The notes: generated from the sequence alone by a model not told the origin. Counted from the first letter of the stretch, positions 1-9,650 are shown. The stretch is DNA of 64,000 bases from Mucilaginibacter cryoferens (GCF_014205845.1 NZ_JACHCR010000003.1:124001-188000); one strand, 5' to 3'. Numbers and translations: made by a program.

Positions 1-1082
1 TTGGTATCCCGGCAGACCAGGCAGCCAAATACTTCCAGGCTGCTTATGATGCTGCAAAACTGCTTGATGGCAAATACACACTTTACAGCGCCAACTCAGA
101 TAAAGTACAAAACTATGTTGACGCGTTTTTGAAGCCAAGCCCCGAAAACATCTTCATAAAACAATACTCTATAGCCAACCATACCGCGCATAGCTGGGAT
201 GCCACCATGTCGCCACGTTATTTTACAGCCAACGCGCTTTCCCGCTCGTACCCTACGTACGATCTGATAAGCCTTTGGGGCGATTTACAGGTAACCAACA
301 GCGATGGTACCCCAAAGCGCTTTGATAGCCGAGCCGATTTACAGCAAGGCCTTGAGCCAAGATTGTTAGCAACCGTTTATTTTCCGGGTGCAACATTAAG
401 AGGACTTACTTTTGATATGCAGCGTGGTATTTACCCATCATTTAGCGGTACAGCTGCTGCAGAGGTTGCAAAACAGCCTAACTCACGCTCTTACATACTT
501 GCAGGCGATACAAAAACACTGTACAGCGGTAAACAAATTATTGGCTTTACAGGCCCGTGGACAGGCGGCGACGAACTAACCCGTACCGGCTTTTATGTAC
601 GCAAATATGTTGACTACAACAAACCACAAGCTACTGTTGACCTGAACAGAAGCGAGCAACCCTGGATTGACCTGCGCTACGGCGAAATATTACTGAACCG
701 TGCAGAAGCAGCTATGGAATTGGGTAACACCGGTGATGCATTAACCAGTGTTAACCTCATCAGAACCCGTGCCGGTGCAACTCCTTATTCATCAATTGAT
801 CTGGATAAAGTGCGTAAAGAAAGGCGCATGGAGCTTGCTTTTGAAAACCAATATTACTGGGATCTGAAAAGATGGCGCACCGCCGATGTGGTGTTGGATC
901 GCGCACACTTTAAAGGCCTGATGCCATATTATGTGTTTAACGAAAACAAATACATTTTTATGGTAGAACCAGAACTGTTTAACCGTGAGTACACCTTTCA
1001 GAAGCAATTTTATTATGAAGGAATACCCGGCGACCAAATTGGGAAGAACCCTAATTTACTCCCTAATAATCCTAATTATTAA
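1..1082 (+). CDS. SusD/RagB-family nutrient-binding lipoprotein, 3' part
   Basis: This is the C-terminal ~359 codons of a SusD-like surface lipoprotein, which with a SusC TonB-dependent transporter captures oligosaccharides at the outer membrane. The reading frame is already open at base 3 and the first residues read GIPADQAAKYFQAAYDAAKL, a helical TPR-like SusD segment, so the real start and lipobox lie left of the window. The TTG near 129 is not a start. SusD hallmarks include the YGEILLNRAEAAMELG helix, the RKERRMELAFENQYYWDLKRW block and a C-terminus ending in NPNLLPNNPNY. It is followed after 18 bp by a DUF3823 gene, the usual partner. The family assignment is firm; the ligand cannot be read from the sequence. 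Confidence 0.93.
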   Translation, partial: GIPADQAAKYFQAAYDAAKLLDGKYTLYSANSDKVQNYVDAFLKPSPENIFIKQYSIANHTAHSWDATMSPRYFTANALSRSYPTYDLISLWGDLQVTNSDGTPKRFDSRADLQQGLEPRLLATVYFPGATLRGLTFDMQRGIYPSFSGTAAAEVAKQPNSRSYILAGDTKTLYSGKQIIGFTGPWTGGDELTRTGFYVRKYVDYNKPQATVDLNRSEQPWIDLRYGEILLNRAEAAMELGNTGDALTSVNLIRTRAGATPYSSIDLDKVRKERRMELAFENQYYWDLKRWRTADVVLDRAHFKGLMPYYVFNENKYIFMVEPELFNREYTFQKQFYYEGIPGDQIGKNPNLLPNNPNY

Positions 1083-1100
1083 GATTTTAAATTTTACGAC

Positions 1101-1805
1101 ATGAAAAAACTACTTAATATAATTTTGGCAGGTGTAGCTATAATGGCAGTTTCTGCCTGCACAAAAATAGATAACTACGGTGGGCCGGATGCCTCATTTC
1201 AGGGTAACATCATTTCGTCAACCGGTGGTAACTTACTCACCTCGGGAGGCAGCGTTACCATTAAACTACAGCAAATTGGCTGGACAAGCCCGCAAACCAT
1301 CCCAAGTAAATTTGATGGCACGTTTGAAGATAGCAAACTATTTCAAAGCAGTTACAAAATTATACCCACAGGTGGGGCTTTTTGGCCTGTATATGATACC
1401 GTTGTAGTAAAAATTGGTAAAGATACCAGGCACGATTTTACCGTTACGCCATATATAGTTATCAAAAACTTCACATCAACCTTAAACGGTACAACGCTTA
1501 CGCTAAAGTTTAACATCGATGCTCCTATTGTGGCTGGCTTACCAACCATTAAGGATATCCAACCCTATGTTAATACCACCAGGCTGGTAGGTGCCGGGGC
1601 TTCCATCCGCGATTTTTCGGATGTAAACGCCATCACTGTAAACAAAGACTTTACAGATATGAGCGATGCCGATAAAGCCATAACGTTAACTATTCCCAAC
1701 CTTATACCGGGCCGCACCTTTTTTGTACGTGCCGGGGTACGCTTAAGCGATAGTTTTAACAGCTCTAATTTTTCGGAAATAGTGCAGGTAGATGTTCCTA
1801 AATAA
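1101..1805 (+). CDS. DUF3823 SusD-associated lipoprotein
   Basis: A 234-residue lipoprotein with signal peptide MKKLLNIILAGVAIMAVSAC and a lipobox cysteine at residue 20. The motif KIDNYGGPDASFQGNI just after the lipobox is typical of DUF3823 proteins encoded next to susD in Bacteroidota glycan loci. The rest looks like two beta-sandwich (Ig/CNA-like) modules. It probably sits on the cell surface as an accessory glycan-binding protein, comparable in role to SusE/SusF. It starts 18 bp after the susD-like stop and precedes another lipoprotein by 22 bp, so one transcript is likely. Biochemical function is not established for the family. Confidence 0.85.
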   Translation: MKKLLNIILAGVAIMAVSACTKIDNYGGPDASFQGNIISSTGGNLLTSGGSVTIKLQQIGWTSPQTIPSKFDGTFEDSKLFQSSYKIIPTGGAFWPVYDTVVVKIGKDTRHDFTVTPYIVIKNFTSTLNGTTLTLKFNIDAPIVAGLPTIKDIQPYVNTTRLVGAGASIRDFSDVNAITVNKDFTDMSDADKAITLTIPNLIPGRTFFVRAGVRLSDSFNSSNFSEIVQVDVPK

Positions 1806-1827
1806 TTAACCTAAAACCAAAAGGAAA

Positions 1828-2979
1828 ATGAAATTTATTAAAACAATGATGGTTTTTTCCATCTTCATAACAGCTATTGCAATTGGCGGTTGTAAAAAAG
1901 AGAAATATTTATCGCGGGATACATCAGGCTTAAAACCACCGCCACCCGTTGATACCACAAAACCACCGGTAATTGATACTTCGGTTGTAATTGATAATTG
2001 TGATAAAACCGACGGCTGGCAGGTAGCAGGCGGCGATCCTGCATTCATAACAGCCAGCCCAAAAGAAGGTACCGGCTATATCCAGGGAACCATTAAAACA
2101 GGGCAAAACTTTATGCAGTTTATTAAAACCCTGCCTGCCCCTGTTAATACAAAAGTAACCTTAAGTACCGGCGAATTGAAGTTCTGGTTTTATGTTCAGG
2201 ATGTTTCGTTACTTAAAGTAGATGGCCAGATCCAATTTAGCAGCTCGGGCGATCCGGATAAAAACCGTATTGGCTGGGGAATGGATAAAATTATCCCAAC
2301 CTTAAAAAATGGATGGAACCACCTGGAACTGAAATTTACCGATGGCGGTATAACGGGAGATGGAGGTCCGGATTTAACCGCTATGAACTTTGTTAAAATT
2401 TTCTTCTGGACTGCAGCCAATGCAGCAACAGATCAAAATTATGGCATCGATGACATTAGGGTAGCGGCCCTTCCACCGCCACCGCCTGTGGAGATTGACA
2501 ATTGTGATAAAGTTGATGGATGGGATGCAGCCGGCGGAACACAAGCCCTGGTTACAGTAGGCCAAAAAGAAGGTACCGGCTATGTACAGGCAACCATAAA
2601 AACCGGGCAAAACTTTATGCAGTTTATTAAAACCCTGCCCGCTCCTGTTAATACCACTGTAACTGTGGCAACCGGACAATTAGATTTCTGGTTTTATGTT
2701 CAGGATGTTTCGTTACTTAAAGTAGATGGTCAGATACAGTTTAGCAGCTCTGGCGACCCGGATAAAAACCGTATTGGCTGGGGAATGGATAAAATTATCC
2801 CAACCTTAAAAAATGGATGGAACCACCTACAGCTCAATTTTAGCGATGGAGGTGTGACAGGAGATGGCGGCCCGGATCTAACGGCTATGAATTTTATAAA
2901 GATTTTCTTCTGGACTTCAGCCAATGCGGCAACAGATCAAAATTATGGTCTCGATGATATTAAAGTTGTTTCAAAATAA
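1828..2979 (+). CDS. Surface lipoprotein with two near-identical carbohydrate-binding-like modules
   Basis: A 383-residue lipoprotein (lipobox IGGC at residues 19-22) with a Pro/Thr-rich linker and two tandem copies of a ~159-residue domain, residues ~55-213 and ~223-381, joined by a PPPPP linker. Each copy starts IDNCDK.DGW and contains GTGY.Q.TIKTGQNFMQFIKTL and GDPDKNRIGWGMDKIIPTLK. The segment from roughly residue 120 to 165 of copy 1 is nearly identical in the second copy even at the DNA level, suggesting recent duplication or gene conversion. The beta-rich, Trp/Tyr-rich makeup and place in the operon suggest a glycan-binding surface protein (SusE/F-like role), but I do not recognise a named CBM family. 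Confidence 0.8.
   Translation: MKFIKTMMVFSIFITAIAIGGCKKEKYLSRDTSGLKPPPPVDTTKPPVIDTSVVIDNCDKTDGWQVAGGDPAFITASPKEGTGYIQGTIKTGQNFMQFIKTLPAPVNTKVTLSTGELKFWFYVQDVSLLKVDGQIQFSSSGDPDKNRIGWGMDKIIPTLKNGWNHLELKFTDGGITGDGGPDLTAMNFVKIFFWTAANAATDQNYGIDDIRVAALPPPPPVEIDNCDKVDGWDAAGGTQALVTVGQKEGTGYVQATIKTGQNFMQFIKTLPAPVNTTVTVATGQLDFWFYVQDVSLLKVDGQIQFSSSGDPDKNRIGWGMDKIIPTLKNGWNHLQLNFSDGGVTGDGGPDLTAMNFIKIFFWTSANAATDQNYGLDDIKVVSK
1990..2970 (+). repeat. In-frame tandem duplication (2 x ~477 bp, offset 504 bp)
   Basis: The two domain copies of the lipoprotein gene begin at 1990 and 2494. The best-conserved stretch, about 2197-2330 against 2701-2834, differs at only a handful of mostly third-codon positions, while flanking parts of the domains differ more. 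This supports recent duplication or ongoing gene conversion. Confidence 0.85.
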
Positions 2980-3009
2980 TTTTCGTCCTTAATCCTATCA
3001 ATTTAAACT

Positions 3010-3044
3010 AAAACAGCGGAGGGAAGTTTCTCTCCGTTGTTTTT
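3010..3044 (+). terminator. Weak stem-loop, possible partial terminator
   Basis: Imperfect stem AAACAGCGGAGGGA / TCTCTCCGTTGTTT around an AGTT loop, followed by a short T run. It lies between the duplicated-domain lipoprotein and the first GH43. It may attenuate rather than stop transcription, because the downstream genes are co-oriented and functionally linked. Confidence 0.5.
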
Positions 3045-3064
3045 AAAGCAATAGCATAATAATA

Positions 3065-4069
3065 ATGAATATAGGTAACTTATTAAAAATATCAACAGGT
3101 AAAAGCAAGCTAACATCTTTATCAATTGCATTGGCAATGGGTTTAGGCGTAATGGCTGCGGCCCCTGTATCTGCTCAAAACAAAACCGCCGATACTACCT
3201 TAGGAAACCCCATTGTAAGAGACATTTTTACTGCCGATCCATCAGCACATGTTTGGAAAGACGGCCGCTTGTATGTTTATCCATCGCATGATGTTGCCCC
3301 CGCCCGCGGCTGCGATCTGATGGATCAATACCATGTATACTCAACAGATGATATGGTGCATTGGAAAGATCATGGAGAGATACTGCGCGCCAGTCAGGTT
3401 GAATGGGGTCGCCCCGAAGGTGGTTTTATGTGGGCACCAGATTGTGCTTACAAAAACGGCACTTACTACTTTTACTTCCCCCACCCAAGCGGCACACAAT
3501 GGAACAGCACCTGGAAAATAGGTGTTGCCACCAGCAAAAAACCTGCAAGTGGTTTTAAGTCGCAAAGCTATATCAAAGGGCTCGAATCAATGATAGATCC
3601 CTGTGTATTTGTTGACGATGATGGTAAAGCTTATTTCTATTACGGCGGCGGCGGTACCTGCAAAGGTGGCAGGCTTAAAGATAACATGGTTGAAATTGAC
3701 GGCGAGATACAAAAAATGGAAGGCCTGGAAGATTTCCATGAAGCCAGCTGGGTACATAAAAGAAATGGCGTTTACTACCTTTCATACGCCGATAATCATG
3801 ATGTTAATGGCAAGCACAACCAAATGCGCTATGCCACCAGCAATAACCCTTTGGGGCCATGGAAATACCAGGGCATTTATATCGACCCTACCGATAGCTA
3901 TACCGATCATGGTTCAATAGTGCAATTTAAAGGGCAGTGGTATGCATTCTACCACAACAGTTCATTATCCGGCCAGGATTGGCTGCGTTCCATCTGCGTT
4001 GATAAATTGTATTACAATGCCGATGGCACCATTCAAAAGGTTATACAAACCGGTGCTATAAAAAAGTAA
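3065..4069 (+). CDS. Secreted GH43-family glycosidase (copy 1)
   Basis: A 334-residue protein with a long signal peptide (cleavage near PVSAQ, residue ~38) and a complete five-bladed GH43 propeller. GH43 enzymes are inverting alpha-L-arabinofuranosidases, beta-xylosidases or related exo-enzymes. The three expected acidic residues are visible: general base D58 (FTADPSAHVW), pKa modulator D178 (MIDPCVFVDDDG) and general acid E226 (FHEASW). It lacks a lipobox, unlike its neighbour, so it is probably periplasmic. The next gene, 33 bp downstream, is a close paralogue. Family is firm; the sugar removed cannot be decided by eye. Confidence 0.93.
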   Translation: MNIGNLLKISTGKSKLTSLSIALAMGLGVMAAAPVSAQNKTADTTLGNPIVRDIFTADPSAHVWKDGRLYVYPSHDVAPARGCDLMDQYHVYSTDDMVHWKDHGEILRASQVEWGRPEGGFMWAPDCAYKNGTYYFYFPHPSGTQWNSTWKIGVATSKKPASGFKSQSYIKGLESMIDPCVFVDDDGKAYFYYGGGGTCKGGRLKDNMVEIDGEIQKMEGLEDFHEASWVHKRNGVYYLSYADNHDVNGKHNQMRYATSNNPLGPWKYQGIYIDPTDSYTDHGSIVQFKGQWYAFYHNSSLSGQDWLRSICVDKLYYNADGTIQKVIQTGAIKK

Positions 4070-4102
4070 CAACTGGTATAAAGCCGGTTATAAACAATTA
4101 AC

Positions 4103-5110
4103 ATGAACAATAAAATAAGCACTATCCTCCTTTTAGCCGTACTGGCCATTACAATTGGAGGTTGTTCAAAAAAGGATAGTAAAACCAGCGTAGCCGTCCC
4201 ATTGCCGGTTGAAAATGCTAATGGCGATGGCTTTAAAAATCCTTTTGTCACTAATATTTATACAGCAGATCCATCTGCCCACGTTTGGGCCGATGGACGC
4301 TTGTATGTTTACCCGTCGCATGATATTGCCCCTCCGCGCGGCTGCGATCTAATGGACCAGTACCACGTGTACTCCACTGCCGATATGATTACCTGGAGAG
4401 ATGAAGGCGAAATACTGCGGGCCAGCGATGTTTCATGGGGGCGGGCCGAAGGCGGTTTTATGTGGGCGCCCGATTGTGCCTACAAAAACGGCACCTATTA
4501 CTTCTACTTCCCTCACCCAAGCGGTACCGACTGGGGCAACACCTGGAAAATTGGTGTAGCAACAAGCAAGAGCCCGGCAAGCGGCTTTAAATCGCAGGGG
4601 TATATTGCCGGGTTAGAATCGTTGATTGATCCATGCGTTTTTGTTGACGATGATGGGCAGGCCTACTTTTATTATGGCGGGGGCAACATTTGCAAAGGGG
4701 GCAAACTAAAGGATAATATGATGGAAATTGATGGGCAGATGCAAACGATGCAAGGCCTGGTTGATTTTCACGAAGCAACATGGGTGCATAAACGCAATGG
4801 CATATACTACCTTTCTTACGCCGATAATTTTAACGAGGCCGGCAAGCATAACCGTATGCGTTACGCCACCAGCAAAAGCCCGCTTGGCCCCTGGACCTAC
4901 GGCGGCGTTTACATCGACCCAACAGATAGTTTTACAGATCATGGTTCCATTGTTGAATTTAAGGGGCAATGGTATGCATTTTATCACAACAGTTCCCTTT
5001 CAAATAACGATTGGCTCAGGTCTATTTGTGTAAACAAACTATACTACAATGCCGATGGCTCCATCAGAAAAATTGTTCAAACAAGCTTAACCGGTACAAA
5101 AAATAATTAA
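4103..5110 (+). CDS. GH43-family glycosidase, lipoprotein (copy 2)
   Basis: A 335-residue paralogue of the preceding GH43, with long stretches of identity such as GGFMWAPDCAYKNGTYYFYF. Catalytic residues are D56, D176 and E224. It has a lipoprotein signal (TIGGC, Cys21) instead of a cleavable signal peptide, so the two copies probably act on opposite sides of, or on different faces of, the outer membrane. The tandem arrangement with different N-termini suggests duplication followed by relocalisation: one copy could trim polymer at the surface and the other imported oligosaccharide. The GH71/99-like gene follows after 34 bp. Confidence 0.92.
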   Translation: MNNKISTILLLAVLAITIGGCSKKDSKTSVAVPLPVENANGDGFKNPFVTNIYTADPSAHVWADGRLYVYPSHDIAPPRGCDLMDQYHVYSTADMITWRDEGEILRASDVSWGRAEGGFMWAPDCAYKNGTYYFYFPHPSGTDWGNTWKIGVATSKSPASGFKSQGYIAGLESLIDPCVFVDDDGQAYFYYGGGNICKGGKLKDNMMEIDGQMQTMQGLVDFHEATWVHKRNGIYYLSYADNFNEAGKHNRMRYATSKSPLGPWTYGGVYIDPTDSFTDHGSIVEFKGQWYAFYHNSSLSNNDWLRSICVNKLYYNADGSIRKIVQTSLTGTKNN

Positions 5111-5144
5111 ACAAGTATAACCTCACTAAACAAACGTAATCAAC

Positions 5145-6419
5145 ATGAAAATGAGAAACTTAAATACACTGTTGCTACTAACGCTGTTAGCGGGAGCCAG
5201 CAGTTGCGCAAAAAAGGGGGGCGGAGGCAATCCCGACCCGGTTACCAAGCCCGATACCATCCCTCACCGTTCCCAGTCGCCGGCGGGTGATGTAGTTGGT
5301 AAGGTAGTGGTTGGCTACCAGGGCTGGTTTGCCGCTATTGGCGATGGCTCGCCCATCAACCTGTTCTGGCATTGGTCAAACACCTGGGAAAAACCACCTT
5401 CACCAACCAACACAGCCATATCTTCCTGGCCTGATGTGCGCGATTACACTACTACTTTTAAAACCGATTACGCCAACCTCAACAATGGCTCCGAGGCCCG
5501 TGTATTTTCATCATTCAGCGATCAAACTGTTGATGTTCAGTTTAAATGGATGAAAGATTATGGCATTGATGGCGCCGCTCTGCAACGCTTTAACCCAAGC
5601 GGTTTAGAAGGCCCGGTGCGCGATGCCATGGCCGCCAAAGTAAAAATAGCTGCCGAAAAAAACGGTGTTAAATTTTACATTATGTATGATGTAAGCGGCT
5701 GGACAAATATGGCTACCGAAATGGAAGCCGATTGGACAAATAAAATGTCGGCTCTTATTTCATCTCCACAGTATGCCAGGCAAAACGGCAAACCGGTGGT
5801 ATGTATCTGGGGTTTTGGATTTAGCGACGATAACCACAATTTTACATCGGCAAGCTGCACTGCTGTTATCAAATGGTTTCAGAGCAAAGGCCTGTACGTG
5901 ATAGGTGGCGTACCAACCCATTGGCGCGATCAGAACAGCGACTCCCGCCCCGAGTTTATAGATACATATAAAGCTTTCGACATGTTATCGCCGTGGATGG
6001 TGGGCCGTATTGGCAATGCCAACGAATCTGACGGTTTTTATGCCAATACTAACAAAGCCGATGAGGCTTTCTGTAAACAATATGGCATCGATTACCAGCC
6101 ATGTGTATTACCGGGCGATTTAAGCGCCCGCCAAAGAGCACATGGCGACTTTATGTGGCGCCAGTTTTATAACATGACCCGGGCCGGTGCGCAAGGCATC
6201 TATATATCGATGTTTGACGAGTACAATGAGAGCAACCAAATAGCAAAAACGGCCGAAACACAGCAATTTTTACCGGCAGGCTCCAACTTTAAATCGTTAG
6301 ATGAAGATGGCACCCCTTGCTCCGCAGATTATTACCTCCGCCTAACCGGCGACGGTGCCAAAATGTTTAAAGGGCAAATTTCGCTTACCGCAACAAGGCC
6401 AACCAAGCCTACATTGTAA
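5145..6419 (+). CDS. GH71/99-like glycosidase lipoprotein
   Basis: A 424-residue lipoprotein (signal ending ASSC) with a Gly/Pro linker and then a TIM-barrel domain starting VVVGYQGWFAAIGDG, the GYQGWF signature of proteins labelled glycoside hydrolase family 71/99-like. Further conserved points are FKWMKDYGIDGAALQRF, GVPTHWRDQNSD, LSPWMVGRIG and ISMFDEYNES; the acidic FDE/YNE region is the likely catalytic end. GH71 members hydrolyse alpha-1,3-glucan and GH99 members are endo-alpha-mannosidases/mannanases, so an alpha-linked substrate is likely. A paralogue lies at 9700-10962 on the other strand. It is the last gene of the rightward operon. Confidence 0.82.
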   Translation: MKMRNLNTLLLLTLLAGASSCAKKGGGGNPDPVTKPDTIPHRSQSPAGDVVGKVVVGYQGWFAAIGDGSPINLFWHWSNTWEKPPSPTNTAISSWPDVRDYTTTFKTDYANLNNGSEARVFSSFSDQTVDVQFKWMKDYGIDGAALQRFNPSGLEGPVRDAMAAKVKIAAEKNGVKFYIMYDVSGWTNMATEMEADWTNKMSALISSPQYARQNGKPVVCIWGFGFSDDNHNFTSASCTAVIKWFQSKGLYVIGGVPTHWRDQNSDSRPEFIDTYKAFDMLSPWMVGRIGNANESDGFYANTNKADEAFCKQYGIDYQPCVLPGDLSARQRAHGDFMWRQFYNMTRAGAQGIYISMFDEYNESNQIAKTAETQQFLPAGSNFKSLDEDGTPCSADYYLRLTGDGAKMFKGQISLTATRPTKPTL

Positions 6420-6450
6420 TAAGCCAAACTTCTCCACATCCTTATAAAAC

Positions 6451-6497
6451 AATCCCCGGTTCTGCAGACTAAAATACTGTAGAACCGGGGATTTTTC
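6451..6497 (+). terminator. Rho-independent terminator of the susD-GH operon
   Basis: 17-bp stem AATCCCCGGTTCTGCAG / CTGTAGAACCGGGGATT (one G:U pair) with a 9-nt loop and a following T run, 32 bp after the GH71/99-like stop. A strong canonical terminator. Confidence 0.88.
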
Positions 6498-6524
6498 GTT
6501 CGTATCATAACGTGTTTTCAAAAT

Positions 6525-6785
6525 AACCTTTTGTCATTCTGGAACGTAGTGAAAAATCTGCCCGCCATGCCTATTCATTGCACAGTCTGCGAGTAGATGC
6601 TTCGTACCTACCCATAACATGTTAAAAAACGCTTGTCAATTCTGAGGCACGAAGAATCCATTATCCGCCATGCTTCTTCGCCCTGTATAGTAGACGAATA
6701 GATCCTTCGTGCCTCATGATGACAAACTTAATTATCAGAATTTCGCGAACTTTTACCACTCAGCATGACAAACTTTTTTAACGTC
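6525..6785. repeat. Extragenic REP-like repeat cluster
   Basis: Several copies of a GTCATTCTGAGGCACGAAG-type sequence in both orientations. A 16-bp arm TGAGGCACGAAGAATC (6643-6658) is mirrored at 6701-6716 with one mismatch; degenerate copies begin near 6532 and 6765. Similar dispersed palindromes are common between genes in this bacterial group. No coding potential was seen here. Confidence 0.7.
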
Positions 6786-7165
6786 ATTTTCCCTTCAGCG
6801 TCTACAGTTGTATAACATGGCATTACGAGCTTACCCCACAAATAAATGTGCCCGTATCTCACCCCGGGCACACTCGCTATCATTATATCCTGATAACATC
6901 AACTAAATCCCGGCTATCTCAAAAACCAGAATATTTTTATTACAGCTCATACGCTGTATCTGAATCCAAATAAAATTTACCCAATACCAGTATCCTCACA
7001 GGCATCTTCCCGAATACAACGTTGGCCCCCACCCTAAACGTGCAGCATTCAGAATAGCGGTTTGTGAGGACACAAACCGCGGGCGGAAAACAAGTTTGGC
7101 CTCACTATTCTATTTTAAATCTGCACATCTGTAATCTATAATCTGCACATCTGAAATCCGCATAT
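6786..7165. other. Intergenic stretch with small hairpins
   Basis: No credible gene lies between the repeat cluster and the GH3 stop. Two hairpins are visible: GTGCCCG/CGGGCAC (6848-6871) and a perfect GCGGTTTGTG-AGGA-CACAAACCGC (7057-7080), the latter resembling a dispersed repeat and possibly ending GH3 transcription. Confidence 0.6.
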
Positions 7166-9430
7166 CTACAACCCTACTCTAAAACTTCCCCTGGTTCTTA
7201 TATCTTCGGATGAGCTGCCTATCATCACTTTAAACTCGCCGGGCTCTACAACCTGTTTCATTTGGCGGTTCCAAAGCATCAGTTCTTTATTGTCTATCTT
7301 AAATTTTATCGTACCGCTTTCACCTGGTTTCAGGTTGATGCGTTTAAACCCTTTTAATGACTTTACCGGTGTGGTAACGCTGGCAATAACATCGCGTAGG
7401 TAAAGCTGCACTACTTCTGTACCCTCTGCCTTACCTGTATTTTTTATGTTGACGCTCACATTAACCGAACCATTTAACGGGATGCGTGCCGGACTGATGT
7501 TTAACCCCGAATATTGAAAGGTAGTATAACTGAGTCCATGCCCAAAGGGGAACAGCGCCGAGGTATCCTCATCAACATATACGTGCCGCGAGGTTGGCTT
7601 ATGGTTATAATAGTAAGGCAGCTGCCCTACCGAGCGCGGGAAGGTCATGGGTAGTTTGCCCGATGGGTTTACTTTGCCCAGCAGTACATCGGCAATGGCC
7701 AATCCCCCCATCTCACCTAAAAACCATGATTCTACAATAGCCGGTATTTTTTTGGATACCCAATTGATGCATAGGGGCCTACCGTTAAAAAGTACCACAA
7801 CCGTTGGTTTTCCTGTTTTATACACAGCCTCAATAAGCCGGGTTTGCTGTTGGTTAAGGTCGAGGCTTGCACGATCCTTACCCTCCCCCACTTCGTTAAT
7901 ATCCTCGCCAAGTACAACAATGGCCACATCGGCATTATTAACCGTATTGATAGCCTTTTGCAGATTTTCGGATTGTGAAACCGTGGAGGTATCAGCCGAG
8001 TAACCGGCTTCGTATTTAATGTCGAGACTATTGCTCGCGCGTTGTTTAAGGGCATCAATAATGGCCACTCCTTTCCCTTCTTTATTGGCATAACCACCCA
8101 GGTAAGTACTGGCCGCCAGCGAACCAACCACTGCCACCGAGTGTACACCCGGCCCAAGCGGTAAAAGTGAGTTGTCGTTTTTTAACAGGCTAATGCCTTC
8201 CTGTGCAAGCTTTAACGCCACGGAACGGCTGGCTTCTGTATGGTTAACTTTTTTAAGTAAGGTTTCATCTATATAAGGATGATCAAACAAACCCAGCATA
8301 AATTTTACCCGCAGTATGTTGGATACTGCCCGGTTTAAATCGGCCACAGATAGCTGCTTGCTTTTTAATGCGCTTAACATACCTTCCATAAACTGTTGGT
8401 GAGAGAAATCATAAAACTGCATATCTAACCCCGCTGTAAAGGTTTGAGCCAGCGCATCGGCAGGAGTAGCGGCTATCTGGTGGCTGTTTAACGACATTTT
8501 TATGGCCCCAAGGTCTGATAGTACAAAACCTTTAAAGCCCCATTCGCCACGCAAAACATTTTTAAGCAGCCAGCGGTTATCAACACACGGAATACCATCT
8601 ATCTCGCTGTAGGCGGCCATCATCCCCATAGCACCACCCTCTTTAACGGCCTTTTCAAACACGTATAAAAACGACGAGCGGGCCTCTCTTTCACCCATGT
8701 TTACAGGTGCCATATTACTGCCAGCCTCCGGGATACCGTGTACCGCGAAATGCTTTGGCTCGGCAACCACCGCGTCGGGGTCACTCAGCTTACGGCCCTG
8801 CATCCCTTTTACCATGGCCACACCATTGGCAGCCGATAGGAAAGGATCTTCGCCATAAGTTTCTTCAACCCTCCCCCAGCGAGGGTCGCGCGACAGGCAA
8901 AGTACCGGACCCAGGATCATATTAACGCCATGCGCCCGCACTTCGGTAGCTATAATGTGCCCCGCTTTATGTACCAATGTGGTGTCCCAGGCACCCGCAA
9001 GCGCCATGGGTGTAGGGAAGGTAGTACTGCCCAGGCTTTCGTAACCGTGCAGCCCTTCTTCAATAAACAGTACCGGGATGCCCAACCGTGTTTTCTCCAG
9101 CGCGTAACGCTGTATCTGGTTGGTTACCGCCGCAGTTAGCGGATACAGATCATGTACCGAGCCTATGCCTTCGGTACCAATATTGATAGCTGCACTATCA
9201 GAAACCGACTCGGCCTCGTGCCCCCTCATATTGGCAACCTGGTGCCCCCAGTACATATCCAGCTGCCTTATTTTTTCAGAAACCGTCATACGGCTTAGCA
9301 AATCGGCAACCCGTTTTTCTACAGGCAGGGCAGCATTTTTATAAGGTAATTTAAACGGTTTTTCCGGGGCGTTAAACGCGCAAAAAGTTATTACTAAGAG
9401 AGCCAAAACAAAGGCATTCTTTTTCATCAT
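7166..9430 (-). CDS. Secreted GH3 beta-glycosidase
   Basis: A 754-residue exo-acting retaining beta-glycosidase of family GH3. I place the start at the ATG ending at 9430 (MMKKNAFVLALLVITFCAFN), which opens a signal peptide; the frame extends 35 codons further upstream but that part does not look like a signal sequence. Order: N-terminal TIM barrel with GPVLCLSRDPRWGRVEETYG and KHFAVHG, nucleophile D306 in GFVLSDLGAI; alpha/beta sandwich with VLGEDINEVGEGKDRASL, probably holding the acid/base; C-terminal fibronectin-III-like domain. Length and layout match periplasmic beta-glucosidase/xylosidase (BglX-type) enzymes. It is transcribed after the GH71/99-like gene at 9700-10962 but with a stem-loop between them. 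Confidence 0.93.
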   Translation of the reverse strand: MMKKNAFVLALLVITFCAFNAPEKPFKLPYKNAALPVEKRVADLLSRMTVSEKIRQLDMYWGHQVANMRGHEAESVSDSAAINIGTEGIGSVHDLYPLTAAVTNQIQRYALEKTRLGIPVLFIEEGLHGYESLGSTTFPTPMALAGAWDTTLVHKAGHIIATEVRAHGVNMILGPVLCLSRDPRWGRVEETYGEDPFLSAANGVAMVKGMQGRKLSDPDAVVAEPKHFAVHGIPEAGSNMAPVNMGEREARSSFLYVFEKAVKEGGAMGMMAAYSEIDGIPCVDNRWLLKNVLRGEWGFKGFVLSDLGAIKMSLNSHQIAATPADALAQTFTAGLDMQFYDFSHQQFMEGMLSALKSKQLSVADLNRAVSNILRVKFMLGLFDHPYIDETLLKKVNHTEASRSVALKLAQEGISLLKNDNSLLPLGPGVHSVAVVGSLAASTYLGGYANKEGKGVAIIDALKQRASNSLDIKYEAGYSADTSTVSQSENLQKAINTVNNADVAIVVLGEDINEVGEGKDRASLDLNQQQTRLIEAVYKTGKPTVVVLFNGRPLCINWVSKKIPAIVESWFLGEMGGLAIADVLLGKVNPSGKLPMTFPRSVGQLPYYYNHKPTSRHVYVDEDTSALFPFGHGLSYTTFQYSGLNISPARIPLNGSVNVSVNIKNTGKAEGTEVVQLYLRDVIASVTTPVKSLKGFKRINLKPGESGTIKFKIDNKELMLWNRQMKQVVEPGEFKVMIGSSSEDIRTRGSFRVGL

Positions 9431-9650
9431 TGTATTATAATTGGTAAGGTTAATAAGCGCTGCACAATCGATTGCCGGTACTAAGCACAAACAGTACAGG
9501 CATTGTTTATTATTGGCTAAACTATGCGCAGGCAACTAATAAGAAATTAATAAAGGATTAACAGCAGAGATTTTGCGGTTATTAGTTACCAGAAAATCAG
9601 TTTTAATAAATCTATTCCTTAAATATTTAACAGATAGGTAGCCACAATGA

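Noticed and set aside
129..131. TTG as start of the susD-like gene
   Set aside because: The frame is open and SusD-like from base 3, so the start lies outside the window.
6525..6785. Possible CRISPR array
   Set aside because: Repeats are palindromic, irregularly spaced and in both orientations; no constant-length spacers.
9431..9535. 35-codon N-terminal extension of GH3
   Set aside because: A proper signal peptide begins at the ATG ending at 9430.
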